64,000 bases of DNA from Siminovitchia fordii DSM 16014 = CIP 108821 (GCF_000374565.1 NZ_KB894693.1:1-64000); one strand, 5' to 3'. Counted from the first letter of the stretch, positions 35,828-48,935 are shown. The notes: a model not told the origin generated them from the letters alone. Numbers and translations: made by a program.

Positions 35828-37546
35828 TTAGTCCTCCATCGTTGAGAGGTCACCCGTCGGCAAGTTCAACTCCCATGCCTTCAGGACGCGGCGCATGATT
35901 TTACCGCTTCGTGTCTTTGGAAGTTTGTCTTTAAATTCAATTTCCCTTGGAGCAGCATGTGCTGCAAGCCCTGTTTTGACAAACTCGCGGATGTCCTCTT
36001 TCAATTCATCCGATGGCTCATATCCTTCGTTCAAAGCCACAAATGCCTTGATAATTTCGCCTCGGACCGGATCGGGTTTTCCAATAACGCCGGCTTCAGC
36101 AATCGCAGTGTGCTCAAGAAGTTTGCTTTCCACTTCAAAAGGCCCTACTCTTTCTCCAGATGTCATGATCACATCATCTACCCTGCCTTGGAACCAAAGG
36201 TATCCATCTTCATCCATGTAAGCTGAATCGCCGGAAATATACCAGCCCCCCGGCAGGAAGTAAGATTCATATTTTTCTGGGTTGTTCCAAACTTTCCGCA
36301 TCATGGAAGGCCACCCTTTTTTGATTGCCAGGTTCCCCATCCTGTTTGGTGGCAGGACATTCCCCTGATTGTCAACGATGGCAACCTCAATACCCGGAAA
36401 AGGCTTCCCCATGGAACCCGGTTTGATTTCCATACAAGGATAATTTGCAATGACATGAGCTCCCGTTTCTGTCATCCACCATGTATCATGAATCCGCTTG
36501 CTGAATACTTTCATTCCCCATCGGATCACTTCCGGATTTAGCGGCTCACCAACACTGAGAATATGTCGCAATGAAGACAAATCAAATTTATTCACCAGTT
36601 CATCACCAGCGCTCATCAGCATTCTGAATGCTGTGGGGGCACTGTACCAAACGGTTACACCAAAATCTTCAATGGTCTGGTACCAGTTTTCCGGCTTGAA
36701 ACGGCCTCCTGTAATAACATTTGACGTTCCAGTCAACCATGGTCCAAATATTCCGTAGGACGTACCTGTCACCCAGCCCGGATCCGCCGTACACCAATAA
36801 ATATCTGTTTCCTGCAAGTCGAGAACCCAGCGTGCAGTGTGATAATGTTGAATCATGGCATTATGGACATGAAGTACTCCTTTGGGTCTACCGGTCGATC
36901 CGGAAGTGTAGTGAAGGATTAGGCCATCTTCCCTGTCAACCCATTCAATATCCAGATCTTGGTCCGCTTCAGTCATTTTCTTGTTGAAATCAACAAAAGG
37001 ACCGGCTTCCTCCACATCTTTGCCTACGATGAAAATGGTCTTTAAATGCGGCAGTTCTTCAACCGGTACGCGGCTGATCAATTCTGGGGTTGTAATCAAT
37101 ACCTTTGCTTCGCTGTCCTCCAGCCTATCCTTTACAGCCCCTTCCATGAACGCTTCAAAAAGAGGACCTACGATGGCTCCAAGTTTGATTGCTCCAAGAA
37201 CGGAAAAATACAGTTCCGGAGAACGGGGCATAAATATGAAAACACGATCCCCTTTTTCTACATGACCGTACTTTTTTAATACATTGCCTGCTTTATTACT
37301 CCAATTTTTCATCTCATTAAACGTATATTTTTCATATCTATTTTCATCTCTGTAAAACAAAGCAACTTTATTCTTCCGAAAGGACTCTGCGTGGCGGTCA
37401 ATGGCTTCATATGCCATATTGACCTTTCCTGTTTCAGCCCAAGAAAAAACTTTCTCGGCCTCTTTCCAATCAAAAATTTTGTATGCTTCTTGATAATCTT
37501 GTAGATTATAGATGCCTTTTGCGACTGGTAACGGTTCCACTTTCAT
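35828..37546 (-). CDS. acsA: Acetyl-CoA synthetase
   Basis: A 572-residue adenylate-forming enzyme converting acetate, ATP and CoA to acetyl-CoA. Motifs: YTSGSTGRPKG (P-loop, about residue 215), the aromatic motif DTWWMTETG near 355, and the C-terminal KTRSGKIMRR near 550 with the lysine that AcuA acetylates. Start at 37544-37546 behind GGAGG. As in B. subtilis it is divergent from acuABC, whose products control it by reversible acetylation. A cre-like site lies in the shared intergenic region. Confidence 0.95.
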   Translation of the reverse strand: MKVEPLPVAKGIYNLQDYQEAYKIFDWKEAEKVFSWAETGKVNMAYEAIDRHAESFRKNKVALFYRDENRYEKYTFNEMKNWSNKAGNVLKKYGHVEKGDRVFIFMPRSPELYFSVLGAIKLGAIVGPLFEAFMEGAVKDRLEDSEAKVLITTPELISRVPVEELPHLKTIFIVGKDVEEAGPFVDFNKKMTEADQDLDIEWVDREDGLILHYTSGSTGRPKGVLHVHNAMIQHYHTARWVLDLQETDIYWCTADPGWVTGTSYGIFGPWLTGTSNVITGGRFKPENWYQTIEDFGVTVWYSAPTAFRMLMSAGDELVNKFDLSSLRHILSVGEPLNPEVIRWGMKVFSKRIHDTWWMTETGAHVIANYPCMEIKPGSMGKPFPGIEVAIVDNQGNVLPPNRMGNLAIKKGWPSMMRKVWNNPEKYESYFLPGGWYISGDSAYMDEDGYLWFQGRVDDVIMTSGERVGPFEVESKLLEHTAIAEAGVIGKPDPVRGEIIKAFVALNEGYEPSDELKEDIREFVKTGLAAHAAPREIEFKDKLPKTRSGKIMRRVLKAWELNLPTGDLSTMED

Positions 37547-37666
37547 CAGGCGAATCCTCCTTCATAAGAATTATTTGTCCATTATAATACAATCGACAAA
37601 ATTCCACAATAAGTCAATTTTTTGAAAAAAATTATGTTTACTTTTAACTCTACCCCATTTCTATAA

Positions 37667-37681
37667 ATGGAAGCGTTCTTT
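37667..37681. promoter_or_regulatory. CcpA cre-like box
   Basis: ATGGAAGCGTTCTTT matches the catabolite-responsive consensus WTGNAANCGNWNNCW at all but one constrained position (T instead of C near the end). It is 121 bases upstream of acsA. acsA and acuABC are CcpA-regulated in B. subtilis, and ccpA itself is in this window. Confidence 0.6.
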
Positions 37682-38113
37682 TAATCGTGTATAATGAAGA
37701 TTACCCTTCATGATTCTGCCGAAAATACTCGTGATTCCAATCATGGGATGAGATCAACCGGCTCCCGGTCATGGGAGATTAATTTTTGCCCTCTCAATTG
37801 ACCAAAATATGTTAATTCGCAACCAAATAAACTCTGAATATTCCATAAAATGAATGATTATATTTAGGGTATATGTTACCCTATATTTGAGGTGCCCTTA
37901 ACGTTCGAATGTGGAGTTGTTCTGTTTGTCATACTTGCTTTGACCGATCATGATTCAGCGTTTTTAACCCTGGTAAAACATTCTAGCAAAAGGTCACAGA
38001 CTATAATTTTTAGATGAGAGATAGAAAACGAGAACTCCAGGGACTATAGATAGCTTGGTGATTAATGGAAATCACTGATTGTCATATATCCACGACGTAT
38101 CAAGTATACTCTC

Positions 38114-38152
38114 TTCCCATAATTTCGTGACTTACTCATGAAATTATGGGAA
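38114..38152 (+). repeat. Perfect 13-bp hairpin just before acuA
   Basis: TTCCCATAATTTC (38114-38126) and GAAATTATGGGAA (38140-38152) flank a 13-base loop. It ends 9 bases before the acuA ribosome site. No T tract follows, so it is unlikely to terminate; it could stabilise the mRNA, restrict translation or be a protein-binding dyad. Confidence 0.65.
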
Positions 38153-38174
38153 GTAAGTATTTGGAGGTGTCCGA

Positions 38175-38807
38175 ATGGATCATCGCAAAACCTACAATAC
38201 CATGGAGTTAAAGACAAAGAACGGTACCCTGCTAATAGAGGGCCCCATTCACGCGGGACAGCTGGATGATCTTGAGTTTCATCAGGACCTAGTCTCATTT
38301 AGACCGGCACCCCAGCAGCATAAGGCATTGGTTGAAATTGCCGAACTGCCCGAAGGCAGGATTGTTATAGCACGGGAACATGATGTAATCATCGGCTATG
38401 TTACCTTTTTATATCCCGATCCGCTTGAACGATGGTCTGAAGGCAATATGGCTGATCTGATCGAACTTGGGGCAATTGAAGTCATACCAAGGTTCCGTGG
38501 GCAAGGGGTAGGAAAAGAGCTCCTGAAAGTCTCCATGATGGATGATGCGATGGAAGATTATATCATCATTACAACAGAGTATTATTGGCACTGGGACTTA
38601 AAAGGTACTGGACTATCAGTGTGGGAATATCGAAAAGTCATGGAAAAAATGATGAACGCGGGGGGCTTGGAATGGTATGCCACGGACGACCCGGAAATTT
38701 GCTCCCACCCTGCAAATTGCTTGATGGTGCGGGTAGGGAAAAGAGTCGGCCAAAAATCTATTCAGCAATTTGACCGACTTCGGTTTATGAACCGGTTCAT
38801 GTATTAG
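38175..38807 (+). CDS. acuA: AcuA, protein acetyltransferase acting on AcsA
   Basis: A 210-residue GNAT-fold enzyme that acetylates the active-site lysine of AcsA and so switches it off. The acetyl-CoA-binding part is recognisable in IELGAIEVIPRFRGQGVGKELL (about residues 95-116). Start at 38175 with GGAGG seven bases upstream. First gene of acuABC, divergent from acsA, which is the arrangement known in B. subtilis. Confidence 0.93.
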   Translation: MDHRKTYNTMELKTKNGTLLIEGPIHAGQLDDLEFHQDLVSFRPAPQQHKALVEIAELPEGRIVIAREHDVIIGYVTFLYPDPLERWSEGNMADLIELGAIEVIPRFRGQGVGKELLKVSMMDDAMEDYIIITTEYYWHWDLKGTGLSVWEYRKVMEKMMNAGGLEWYATDDPEICSHPANCLMVRVGKRVGQKSIQQFDRLRFMNRFMY

Positions 38808-38882
38808 ACCGAGGGAGCGACTGGTATTAACCTAACTCTTTTCGAGCATTGTTTTCATACATTTAAAAAGGAGTTGAAGTCC

Positions 38883-39530
38883 TTGATAGTGGAACAAATC
38901 ATGACAAAAAACGTGTTTACTCTCTCCCCTAAAGATACGGTAAAATCTGCATTAACTCTTATGAGAGAAAATAAAATTCGCCATCTGCCCCTCTTAGATG
39001 GAAAAGGCAGAGTGGCTGGGCTTGTAACAGAGCGTGATATAAAAAGCGCTTTGCCTTCTTTTTTAAAAGGGGAAGCTCTGGAAGAACATCTTTATGCGCC
39101 TTTATCAACCTTAATGAACAGCAATGTGATTACAGGACACCCCCTGGACTTTGTAGAAGAAATCTCCGTTCTCTTTTATCATCATAAAATCGGCTGCCTT
39201 CCCATCATAAACAATCAGCAACTCGTCGGGATTATTACAAGTACTGATCTTCTCCACACGATGGTTGAATTGACTGGAGCAAATAAACCCGGATCACAGA
39301 TCGAAGTCCGTGTAAAAAACCGTCCAGGAGCTTTGTATGAAGTCACCGGCGTCTTCCGTATACACCTTGTTAATGTCCATAGCGTCCTTATCTATCCTGA
39401 TCCAGATGATGAGGATTACCAGATCCTTGTTTTCCGGATCGCCACCATCAACCCGATCCCCGTCATTGATGCTTTAAGGAAAGAGGGCCTTCATGTGCTG
39501 TGGCCAAACATGCCAGGGATGTCACCATGA
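38883..39530 (+). CDS. acuB: AcuB, CBS-ACT domain protein
   Basis: A 215-residue protein with two CBS domains (IVEQIMTKNVFTLSPKDTV and LSTLMNSNVITGHPLDFVEEI) and a C-terminal ACT-like domain (IEVRVKNRPGALYEVTGVF). CBS pairs bind adenine nucleotides; AcuB's precise role in acetoin/acetate use is not settled. I prefer TTG at 38883 as start, giving the usual MIVEQIM beginning, with AAGGAG nine bases ahead; an earlier TTG at 38874 is too close to that site. The stop overlaps the acuC start as ATGA. Confidence 0.92.
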   Translation: MIVEQIMTKNVFTLSPKDTVKSALTLMRENKIRHLPLLDGKGRVAGLVTERDIKSALPSFLKGEALEEHLYAPLSTLMNSNVITGHPLDFVEEISVLFYHHKIGCLPIINNQQLVGIITSTDLLHTMVELTGANKPGSQIEVRVKNRPGALYEVTGVFRIHLVNVHSVLIYPDPDDEDYQILVFRIATINPIPVIDALRKEGLHVLWPNMPGMSP

Positions 39531-40708
39531 AAAACGACTCTGTATTCATCTACTCCGACAATTTATTGAAATATCGATTTTCGGAACACCATCCGTTCAA
39601 TCAATTCCGTTTAAAACTGACCCTCGAATTGTTGGAAGCACTGGAAGCAATATCTAAAAGCGAAATCGTGGAGCCAAGGCAGGCAACCGATGATGAATTG
39701 ATGCTGAATCATGACCCGTCTTTTATTCAGGCAGTAAAGCAGGCTGGGATCGGAAACCTGTCCAATGTTCGTGCAGAGAGTTTTGGGCTTGGTACCGAAG
39801 ATACTCCAATTTTTCCGGGGATGCATGAAGCCAGTTCATGGATTGTCGGTGGCACTCTTACGGCTGTTGACTATGTGATGGAAGGTCGAACAAAGCATGC
39901 CCTGAATTTAGGCGGGGGTCTGCATCATGGTTTCAGGGGAAAAGCATCCGGTTTCTGTGTGTATAATGACTGTTCCGTGGCCATCAAATATATTCAAAAA
40001 AAATATAAGGCTAGAGTACTTTATGTCGATACGGATGCTCATCACGGCGACGGTGTGCAATGGTCTTTTTATGATGATGACAGTGTCTGTACGTTTTCCA
40101 TTCATGAGACAGGAAGATATTTGTTTCCCGGAACTGGGCAAAGTAATGAATGGGGCCAAGGAAAAGGCTATGGTTTTTCGTTCAATATACCATTGGATGC
40201 ATTCACAGAAGATGATTCATTTGTTGATGCCTATACTGGAGCCTTTAAGGAAATTGCCGAATATTTCAAGCCGGATGTCATCCTGACTCAAAACGGGGCT
40301 GATGCGCATTACTATGACCCGCTCACCCATTTATCTGTGACCATGAAATCATACCGTGAGATTCCCAAGATTGCTCATGAAGTTGCCCACCAATATTGTG
40401 AAGGAAGATGGATCGCTGTTGGAGGCGGCGGTTATGACATTTGGCGGGTAGTCCCGCGTGCATGGTCCCTTATTTGGCTGGAAATGACCGGACAACATGT
40501 TTCTGGACCCCTTCCGGAAAGCTGGATCAAAAAATGGCAGCCCCATACTGGGCTGCCACTCTCTGAACAATGGGGCGATCCTCCGGATATGTATAAGCCA
40601 ATTCCAAGAAAACAGGAGATTACGGAAAAAAATCAGCAAACTGTTGATCGGTCTTTACTTTATCTACGAGAGCAGCTAAAACAGAAAAACAAAAGTCCGG
40701 ACAATTGA
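39527..40708 (+). CDS. acuC: AcuC, protein deacetylase of the histone deacetylase family
   Basis: A 393-residue zinc hydrolase that removes acetyl groups from AcsA and reactivates it. Conserved segments include LGGGLHHGFRGKASGFCVYND (active-site His pair), VDTDAHHGDGVQ with metal ligands, and NGADAHYYDP. Start at ATG 39527, overlapping the acuB stop, giving MKNDSVFIYS; an earlier in-frame ATG at 39500 lies inside acuB. Last gene of the operon, ended by a shared hairpin. Confidence 0.95.
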   Translation: MKNDSVFIYSDNLLKYRFSEHHPFNQFRLKLTLELLEALEAISKSEIVEPRQATDDELMLNHDPSFIQAVKQAGIGNLSNVRAESFGLGTEDTPIFPGMHEASSWIVGGTLTAVDYVMEGRTKHALNLGGGLHHGFRGKASGFCVYNDCSVAIKYIQKKYKARVLYVDTDAHHGDGVQWSFYDDDSVCTFSIHETGRYLFPGTGQSNEWGQGKGYGFSFNIPLDAFTEDDSFVDAYTGAFKEIAEYFKPDVILTQNGADAHYYDPLTHLSVTMKSYREIPKIAHEVAHQYCEGRWIAVGGGGYDIWRVVPRAWSLIWLEMTGQHVSGPLPESWIKKWQPHTGLPLSEQWGDPPDMYKPIPRKQEITEKNQQTVDRSLLYLREQLKQKNKSPDN

Positions 40709-40724
40709 AACGAGCCTGTCCGGA
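40694..40724. terminator. Bidirectional terminator between acuC and ccpA
   Basis: GTCCGGACA (40694-40702) pairs with TGTCCGGAC (40716-40724). The minus strand side is followed by TTTTGTTTTT, a strong terminator for ccpA; the plus side has a weaker T-rich tail for acuC. Confidence 0.8.
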
Positions 40725-40742
40725 CCCCTTATTTTATCTTGC

Positions 40743-41741
40743 TTATTTTGTTGAACCTCTCAACTCAATCCTATGAGGGAGAACGACAATATTTTCCTGA
40801 ACCTTCTCTTTGTTCATATACTTGGTCAGAAGCCTCATGGAAACTGCCCCAATATCATATAGCGGCTGAACAATAGAACTCAACTGAGGGCGCACCATGA
40901 GTGCAAGCTTGGTGTTGTCTGAGGTAATGACCTCAATGTCTTCCGGAACGGACAATCCGTCATCCTGCGCACCATGCATGACACCCAATGCCATTTCATC
41001 ATCGCCTGACACGATGGCTGTCGGCCTGTCATTGAGTTCTTTTAGCTTTTGCCATCCTTCCAGACCTGATTCATACGTATACCCACCTTCAATGACATAA
41101 TCGTCACGGAGTTCCAAGCCGGCTTTTTCCAAGGCCTGTTTATAGCCGACAAGTTTTTCACCGTGGTTGATCAAGTCGCGCATCGGTCCCATCGCAAAAG
41201 CAATTTTTTTATGGCCCTTTTCAATAAAATAAGTTGTTGCATCAAAAGTTGCCTGGCGATAGTCAATATTTACAGATGGTATTGTCTTGGTTTCCTCAAT
41301 TGAACCCGCCAAGACAATAGGTACTGGCGAACGTTTCAATTCCTGTACGAAGTCATCTGTAATATTTTGACTCATGACGATGAGCCCGTCGACTTGTTTA
41401 CCAAGCATCGTATTCAACAGATGCAGTTCTTTATTTACGTTTTGGTCGGAGTTACTCAAGATAATATTATACTTATACATCGTAGCAATGTCCTCGATTC
41501 CTCGGGCAAGCTCCGCGTAAAAAATATTGGCAATATCCGGAATAATTACTCCTACAGTTGTCGTTTTCTTGCTGGCAAGACCACGGGCAACTGCATTTGG
41601 TCTGTACTCCAGCCTTTCGATCACTTCAAGCACTTTTTTCCTGGTGGCCGGTTTTACGTTTGGATTCCCGTTAACCACTCTCGATACAGTGGCCATTGAT
41701 ACATTTGCCTCACGCGCCACATCATATATCGTAATATTCAT
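40743..41741 (-). CDS. ccpA: Catabolite control protein A
   Basis: A 332-residue LacI-family repressor, the master regulator of carbon catabolite control in Firmicutes; with phosphorylated HPr it binds cre sites. The N-terminus [29 protein letters not shown] is the typical LacI helix-turn-helix and hinge region ([17 protein letters not shown]), followed by a periplasmic-binding-like effector domain. Start at ATG 41739-41741 behind GGAGA. Its position near acuABC is conserved; the aroA (DAHP synthase) gene that follows in B. subtilis is absent here. Confidence 0.95.
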   Translation of the reverse strand: MNITIYDVAREANVSMATVSRVVNGNPNVKPATRKKVLEVIERLEYRPNAVARGLASKKTTTVGVIIPDIANIFYAELARGIEDIATMYKYNIILSNSDQNVNKELHLLNTMLGKQVDGLIVMSQNITDDFVQELKRSPVPIVLAGSIEETKTIPSVNIDYRQATFDATTYFIEKGHKKIAFAMGPMRDLINHGEKLVGYKQALEKAGLELRDDYVIEGGYTYESGLEGWQKLKELNDRPTAIVSGDDEMALGVMHGAQDDGLSVPEDIEVITSDNTKLALMVRPQLSSIVQPLYDIGAVSMRLLTKYMNKEKVQENIVVLPHRIELRGSTK

Positions 41742-41891
41742 CCTTATCACTCTCCTGTATACAACTACGCCAACATGGTTATTTTAGTTTCATTTATTAT
41801 ATATATTTTTCTATTCTTTCATAATCATACGCCAGAGTATCATTAGCTTGCAAACCTTTGTACTTCTCGTCATGAAAAATTCACAAAAAAT

Positions 41892-41919
41892 AAGGACGGC
41901 TTAAAGAATAGCCGCCCTT
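41892..41919 (-). terminator. Terminator of the ytxGH operon
   Basis: AAGGACGGCT (41892-41901) pairs with AGCCGCCCTT (41910-41919) and is followed on the minus strand by ATTTTTTG. Confidence 0.8.
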
Positions 41920-41942
41920 TACTTATGGATCTATAGAGTTAT

Positions 41943-42425
41943 TCACTGATTTGCCTTTTTAGAAATTTCATCTTCTGTTTGCGAAGCTGATGATTGGGCC
42001 CTGTCAACAGCTTTTTTTGTATTGTCCGCAGTCAAGTCGACTGTCTTATGAACGGTTTCCTGCAAATCATCCGCACCTTTTTTTGCATTTTCTGCTACTT
42101 CGTCGACTGACGTCTTGGCAGTATTGCGGATTTGATCAGCTTTATCTTTTACCGTTTCAGCCAGGCTATTGCCCTTCTCCATGGCCGTCTGGCGGATTTG
42201 GTTCGTTTTTTCCATTGCGGTGGATGTCAGATCTGAACTTTTTTCCATGACCGTCTCTTTCCATTCACCGGATTTTTCTCTCAGAATATCCACTTGTTCG
42301 CTTAAATCACTGCGCAGTTCCCTGCCGGATTTCGGAGCGATCAATAAAGCAGTAGCTGCTCCTACAATACTTCCTACCAATATTCCTGTCAGAAAATTAC
42401 CAGTACCGTTTTCTTGATTGTTCAT
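41943..42425 (-). CDS. ytxH: YtxH-family general stress protein
   Basis: A 160-residue YtxH protein: a glycine-rich membrane-spanning start (FLTGILVGSIVGAATALLIAPKSGRELR), then a long amphipathic helical tail with repeated EK/KT units, like LEA-type proteins. It belongs to the sigma-B stress response in B. subtilis. Start at 42423-42425 with AAGGAGG; a longer frame into ytxG is not real. It follows ytxG by 35 bases in one operon. The ytxJ gene of B. subtilis is not found next to it. Confidence 0.88.
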   Translation of the reverse strand: MNNQENGTGNFLTGILVGSIVGAATALLIAPKSGRELRSDLSEQVDILREKSGEWKETVMEKSSDLTSTAMEKTNQIRQTAMEKGNSLAETVKDKADQIRNTAKTSVDEVAENAKKGADDLQETVHKTVDLTADNTKKAVDRAQSSASQTEDEISKKANQ

Positions 42426-42460
42426 TCTATATTCATCCTCCTTAATAGATTGAATTCGCC

Positions 42461-42967
42461 TTACCCTTTTCCGCCTTCCAACTGTTGAGTATGGATGACA
42501 ACCTCTGATTGGTTGTCCTTGTTTTTGTCGTTTGATTTTTTCTTCTCTGTCCATCTATCTTTCAGTTCTTTTAAAGCGGTGCCCCATTGAACAATTTGAA
42601 CGATTTTATCTTCGTTCCTTACTACGGCGGAAGATACAGATCTCGTTACTTTTTGTAAAGAAGTATTCAGATCCGAAACCGTGTTTCCTACGCCTTGAAC
42701 AGCATGTCCAACACCTTGGATACCATCAACCACTGTTTCCAGTTTTTCTGTTTTTTGCTGAATATCTTCAGCTAAGGCGTTCGTTTTATGTAGGAGCATC
42801 GTTGTTTCACCCGTAACTCCCTTTAGTTGATTTTCAAGCCCATCCAATGTTTCTGATACACTTTTCAATGTTACTGTCACTGCTTTTAACGTTTTTGTCA
42901 AGCTGACTACAAGAATTAAGAATGCGATCGCTATCAAAGCTACACTTAAATAAAGAATGATTTTCAT
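42461..42967 (-). CDS. ytxG: YtxG, DUF948 general stress protein
   Basis: A 168-residue protein with one N-terminal membrane helix ([20 protein letters not shown]) and a helical DUF948 body of heptad-like repeats ([36 protein letters not shown]), then a charged tail. Start at 42965-42967 with AAAGG five bases ahead. First gene of ytxGH, behind a site resembling a sigma-B promoter; function in stress is not defined. Confidence 0.88.
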   Translation of the reverse strand: MKIILYLSVALIAIAFLILVVSLTKTLKAVTVTLKSVSETLDGLENQLKGVTGETTMLLHKTNALAEDIQQKTEKLETVVDGIQGVGHAVQGVGNTVSDLNTSLQKVTRSVSSAVVRNEDKIVQIVQWGTALKELKDRWTEKKKSNDKNKDNQSEVVIHTQQLEGGKG

Positions 42968-42999
42968 CAGTACCTTTACACCTCCTGTATACAACAACT

Positions 43000-43025
43000 C
43001 TACCCCTGTTTATTATAAATTAAAC
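43000..43025 (-). promoter_or_regulatory. Sigma-B-type promoter of ytxGH
   Basis: On the minus strand, GTTTAA (43020-43025) and GGGTAG (43000-43005) are 14 bases apart, close to the sigma-B consensus GTTTAA-N(12-15)-GGGTAT. It lies 33 bases before the ytxG start. ytxGH homologues are stress-induced in B. subtilis, which supports it. Confidence 0.7.
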
Positions 43026-43103
43026 AGACACTTAAACATCTTCTTGACTAAACTCAACATTCCCTTTATTTTCCCTAAAAAAACATAAAATCTTCACTTT
43101 TTC

Positions 43104-43146
43104 GATAAAAAAAGAAGATGCAACAAACGCACCTTCTTTTTTTATC
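43104..43146 (-). terminator. Terminator after murC
   Basis: GATAAAAAAAGAAG (43104-43117) and CTTCTTTTTTTATC (43133-43146) are exact complements, with TGC/GCA extending the stem. Built-in A and T tracts make it bidirectional. Confidence 0.85.
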
Positions 43147-43166
43147 GTAGACAGGTGACAGATCGC

Positions 43167-44486
43167 TTATTGAGCTTTTTTCAGCTGTTGCTGCAGCAGG
43201 CTTTCATATGCGACCTGAAATTTCTGTATATCTCCCGCCCCCATGAAAATTAGCACCGAATCATCAAGCATCAAAAGAGGGGATGTGTCTTCTTCTTTAA
43301 GGATTTCTGCCCCTTCAATTTTTGCTTTTAAATCGTCTATTGTCAGTTCTCCATGATTTTCGCGGGCCGAACCGAAAATGTCACATAAGTATACCTGATT
43401 TGCTTCGCCTAAACTTTCACCAAACTCCTGTAAAAATGTCCGGGTTCTTGTAAAAGTATGAGGCTGGAACACAGCGACAATCGGACGATCCGGATATTTC
43501 TGCCTTGCTGCATTGATCGTCGCTTTTATCTCAACTGGGTGATGAGCGTAATCATCAATAAGGATTTGGTTCCCAAGCCGTTTCTCAGTAAACCGACGTT
43601 TCACTCCATTGAAAGTCAATAATTGCCGCTTCAAGATTTTCGTGTCCAGCTCTTCATAGTGACATAGCGCAATTACAGCGAGCGCGTTTAATATATTATG
43701 ATCCCCGTACGCAGGAATTTCAAAGGATGCATAAAAGTGATTTCGTACAAACACATCAAATTTTGTCCCAGCCGTTGATTTTTCAATATTTCGTGCTTGG
43801 AAATCATTTCCTTCTCCAAAGCCGTAAAACAGGACGGGGACGCCTGCCTGGATCTTTTGCAGCTGTTCATCATCGCCGAAAGCAATGATCGCCTTATTGA
43901 CCTGCAGGGCCATCTCTTGAAATGCCTGAAATACATCATCCACATTGGTAAAGTAATCGGGATGATCAAAGTCGATATTTGTCATAATAGCGTAGTCAGG
44001 GTGGTATGATAAAAAGTGTCTGCGATACTCACATGCTTCAAAAACAAAATAAGCCGCATTCCTTTCCCCTTTTCCAGTACCATCCCCAATCAAGAATGAA
44101 GTGGGTTTCGCACCTTTCATAACATGAGCAAGGAGACCAGTCGTCGATGTTTTTCCATGTGATCCCGTAACCCCGATGCTTGTAAAGTTTTTCATGTACT
44201 CGCCCAAAAATGTGTGATAACGGATAACTTCAATTCCCTGTTTTAATGCCTCATCAATTTCTTCATGTGAATCTGAAAAAGCATTTCCCGCAATTACAGT
44301 CATTCCAGGTTTTATATTTTCACGATTAAAAGGTAAAATTTTTATTTTCAAATCATCAAGCGCTTCTTGGGTGAAAAAATATTTTTCCACGTCGGACCCC
44401 TGCACCTTATATCCCGAATTGTGAAGAATTTGTGCGAGAGCGCTCATTCCGGTGCCTTTGATACCGACGAAATGGTATACAGTCAT
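43167..44486 (-). CDS. murC: UDP-N-acetylmuramate-L-alanine ligase
   Basis: The 439-residue MurC ligase that adds L-alanine to UDP-MurNAc in peptidoglycan precursor synthesis. Visible motifs: N-terminal nucleotide loop [19 protein letters not shown]-binding [15 protein letters not shown] (about residue 108), [13 protein letters not shown] and [12 protein letters not shown] in the C-terminal domain. Start at 44484-44486 with GGAGG. It lies between ytxG and sftA as in B. subtilis, though a nicotinate phosphoribosyltransferase gene is inserted toward sftA. Confidence 0.95.
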   Translation of the reverse strand: MTVYHFVGIKGTGMSALAQILHNSGYKVQGSDVEKYFFTQEALDDLKIKILPFNRENIKPGMTVIAGNAFSDSHEEIDEALKQGIEVIRYHTFLGEYMKNFTSIGVTGSHGKTSTTGLLAHVMKGAKPTSFLIGDGTGKGERNAAYFVFEACEYRRHFLSYHPDYAIMTNIDFDHPDYFTNVDDVFQAFQEMALQVNKAIIAFGDDEQLQKIQAGVPVLFYGFGEGNDFQARNIEKSTAGTKFDVFVRNHFYASFEIPAYGDHNILNALAVIALCHYEELDTKILKRQLLTFNGVKRRFTEKRLGNQILIDDYAHHPVEIKATINAARQKYPDRPIVAVFQPHTFTRTRTFLQEFGESLGEANQVYLCDIFGSARENHGELTIDDLKAKIEGAEILKEEDTSPLLMLDDSVLIFMGAGDIQKFQVAYESLLQQQLKKAQ

Positions 44487-44693
44487 AGCAGAACCTCCAG
44501 CGATCGTCTATCTGTATGTATTATATGAAAAACATTGAATTTTGCTCAAATGCCATTCAGCCTTGGTCTTCTTATTATGAACTGCCGGCTATACTCGTAT
44601 GTAGGCATTACAGATAGTTTTTTATTATGCCATTATAACATTGATTAAAAACAGTTACTATTCATTCGTTGTCTTTGTATCAAAAAGCGAACA

Positions 44694-45791
44694 TCAGTCG
44701 ACCTTTTCAAGCCGCGGGTTGGGACGATATCTTCTTCCCGCCTTCGCAGAATGCTCTCCGTTCAATAACACACAGTCTCCAGTGAAACCGATATTGATTT
44801 TTAACAAGCTGCTGCCTATCCCGTACATATCGACCGGGACTCCCAGATTTTCAAACTCGGTAATTCTCTCCACATTAAAACCGCCTGAAACCACAATTTT
44901 GACATGTTGGAATCCTTCGTGATCCAAAGCTTCTCTCAAGGCAAAGATGAGCGTTGCATTCACACCGCGCGGATCAAAGGTGCCAAGCAAATGTTGATTT
45001 CTAAGAAAGTATTTATCGATCATAGTTCTTGATGTGTCCACCCGGACCCCTTTCAGCTCTGAACCAAATTCGCGGGCAAGTTTTAGAGAATCGGTGATAA
45101 CATCATTATTATAATCGACAAGCGTTAATAGTTCATCTTCAGGAAATGTTTCATGGTATGCCTTGGCGGCTGCTACAATATCACCGCTAAAGAGCTGTAT
45201 CATTGCATGAGGCATCGTTCCCATACCCTTCTTCCCCCACCATTCGTTCATCGCCGGTGTTGCCTGGGCTGTCGATCCCCCGATATATGCAGCATATCCA
45301 TCACCGGCCTGCTGTGTGAAATGGTCGTCACGATCCCCCATAAATATCACGGGTTTTTGTTTACCAGATATGGCTGCCGCCTTTGAAACATTATAGACAT
45401 TTGTTGCCACGGATGTACGTCTTGAAAGGATGCCATCAATGATTCCCTCAAGGTAGCCGAAGTTCTGGTAAGGGCCCGTTACAGTAAGGACCGTTTCAAA
45501 AGGGGTTATCTTATCTCCATCCTTCAGCGAATAAATTTCCAGGTTTTCAGGATCTTTCGCGAAATTTTTCAAAAGGGCAATGGCTTCGTCTGTCCCACAT
45601 AGAACAGCTTCTTTCCTTTGAAAAAATTGCATTGTCACGATGTTATCTTTTTTATAACGCTCTGCGATTTCTCTTGTTTTTAAAAAATATACAGCCGAAA
45701 ACCAGCCATCTTTCACACGCTCATCAAATTTAAAGGTTTTATTGGTCAATCTCTTTATTTTGCCCTGAAGCTTCAGTTCGATTTCCTTCAT
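44694..45791 (-). CDS. Nicotinate phosphoribosyltransferase
   Basis: A 365-residue enzyme of the nicotinate/quinolinate phosphoribosyltransferase family, forming nicotinate mononucleotide from nicotinate and PRPP in NAD salvage. Supporting segments: DGDKITPFETVLTVTGPY, ILSRRTSVATNVYNV, FMGDRDDHFTQQAGDGYAAY, the conserved VDYNNDVITDSLKLA and VVSGGFNVERI. Length fits the shorter group. Start at 45789-45791 with AAGGAG; the longer frame has no site. It is an addition between murC and sftA relative to B. subtilis. Confidence 0.88.
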   Translation of the reverse strand: MKEIELKLQGKIKRLTNKTFKFDERVKDGWFSAVYFLKTREIAERYKKDNIVTMQFFQRKEAVLCGTDEAIALLKNFAKDPENLEIYSLKDGDKITPFETVLTVTGPYQNFGYLEGIIDGILSRRTSVATNVYNVSKAAAISGKQKPVIFMGDRDDHFTQQAGDGYAAYIGGSTAQATPAMNEWWGKKGMGTMPHAMIQLFSGDIVAAAKAYHETFPEDELLTLVDYNNDVITDSLKLAREFGSELKGVRVDTSRTMIDKYFLRNQHLLGTFDPRGVNATLIFALREALDHEGFQHVKIVVSGGFNVERITEFENLGVPVDMYGIGSSLLKINIGFTGDCVLLNGEHSAKAGRRYRPNPRLEKVD

Positions 45792-45878
45792 GTCGGATAC
45801 TCCTTGTGCTACTTTAATCTCCATTAAAAAAGGGGAAGCCTTAGTTCCCCATTAACAAATAGAATAACATTTTATCCT

Positions 45879-48935
<3,057 letters not shown>

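Larger units (their letters stand above)
37547..38174. other. acsA-acuA divergent regulatory region
   Basis: A 628-base interval with no gene. It holds a cre-like box at 37667-37681, a dyad AGGGTA/TACCCT at 37866-37882 within A+T-rich sequence, and a perfect hairpin at 38114-38152 before acuA. The promoters for both operons must lie here, but I do not assign them with certainty. Confidence 0.6.

Noticed and set aside
38062-38298. 78-codon minus-strand frame over the acuA start
   Set aside because: It overlaps the acuA promoter, hairpin and coding start, and has no family resemblance.
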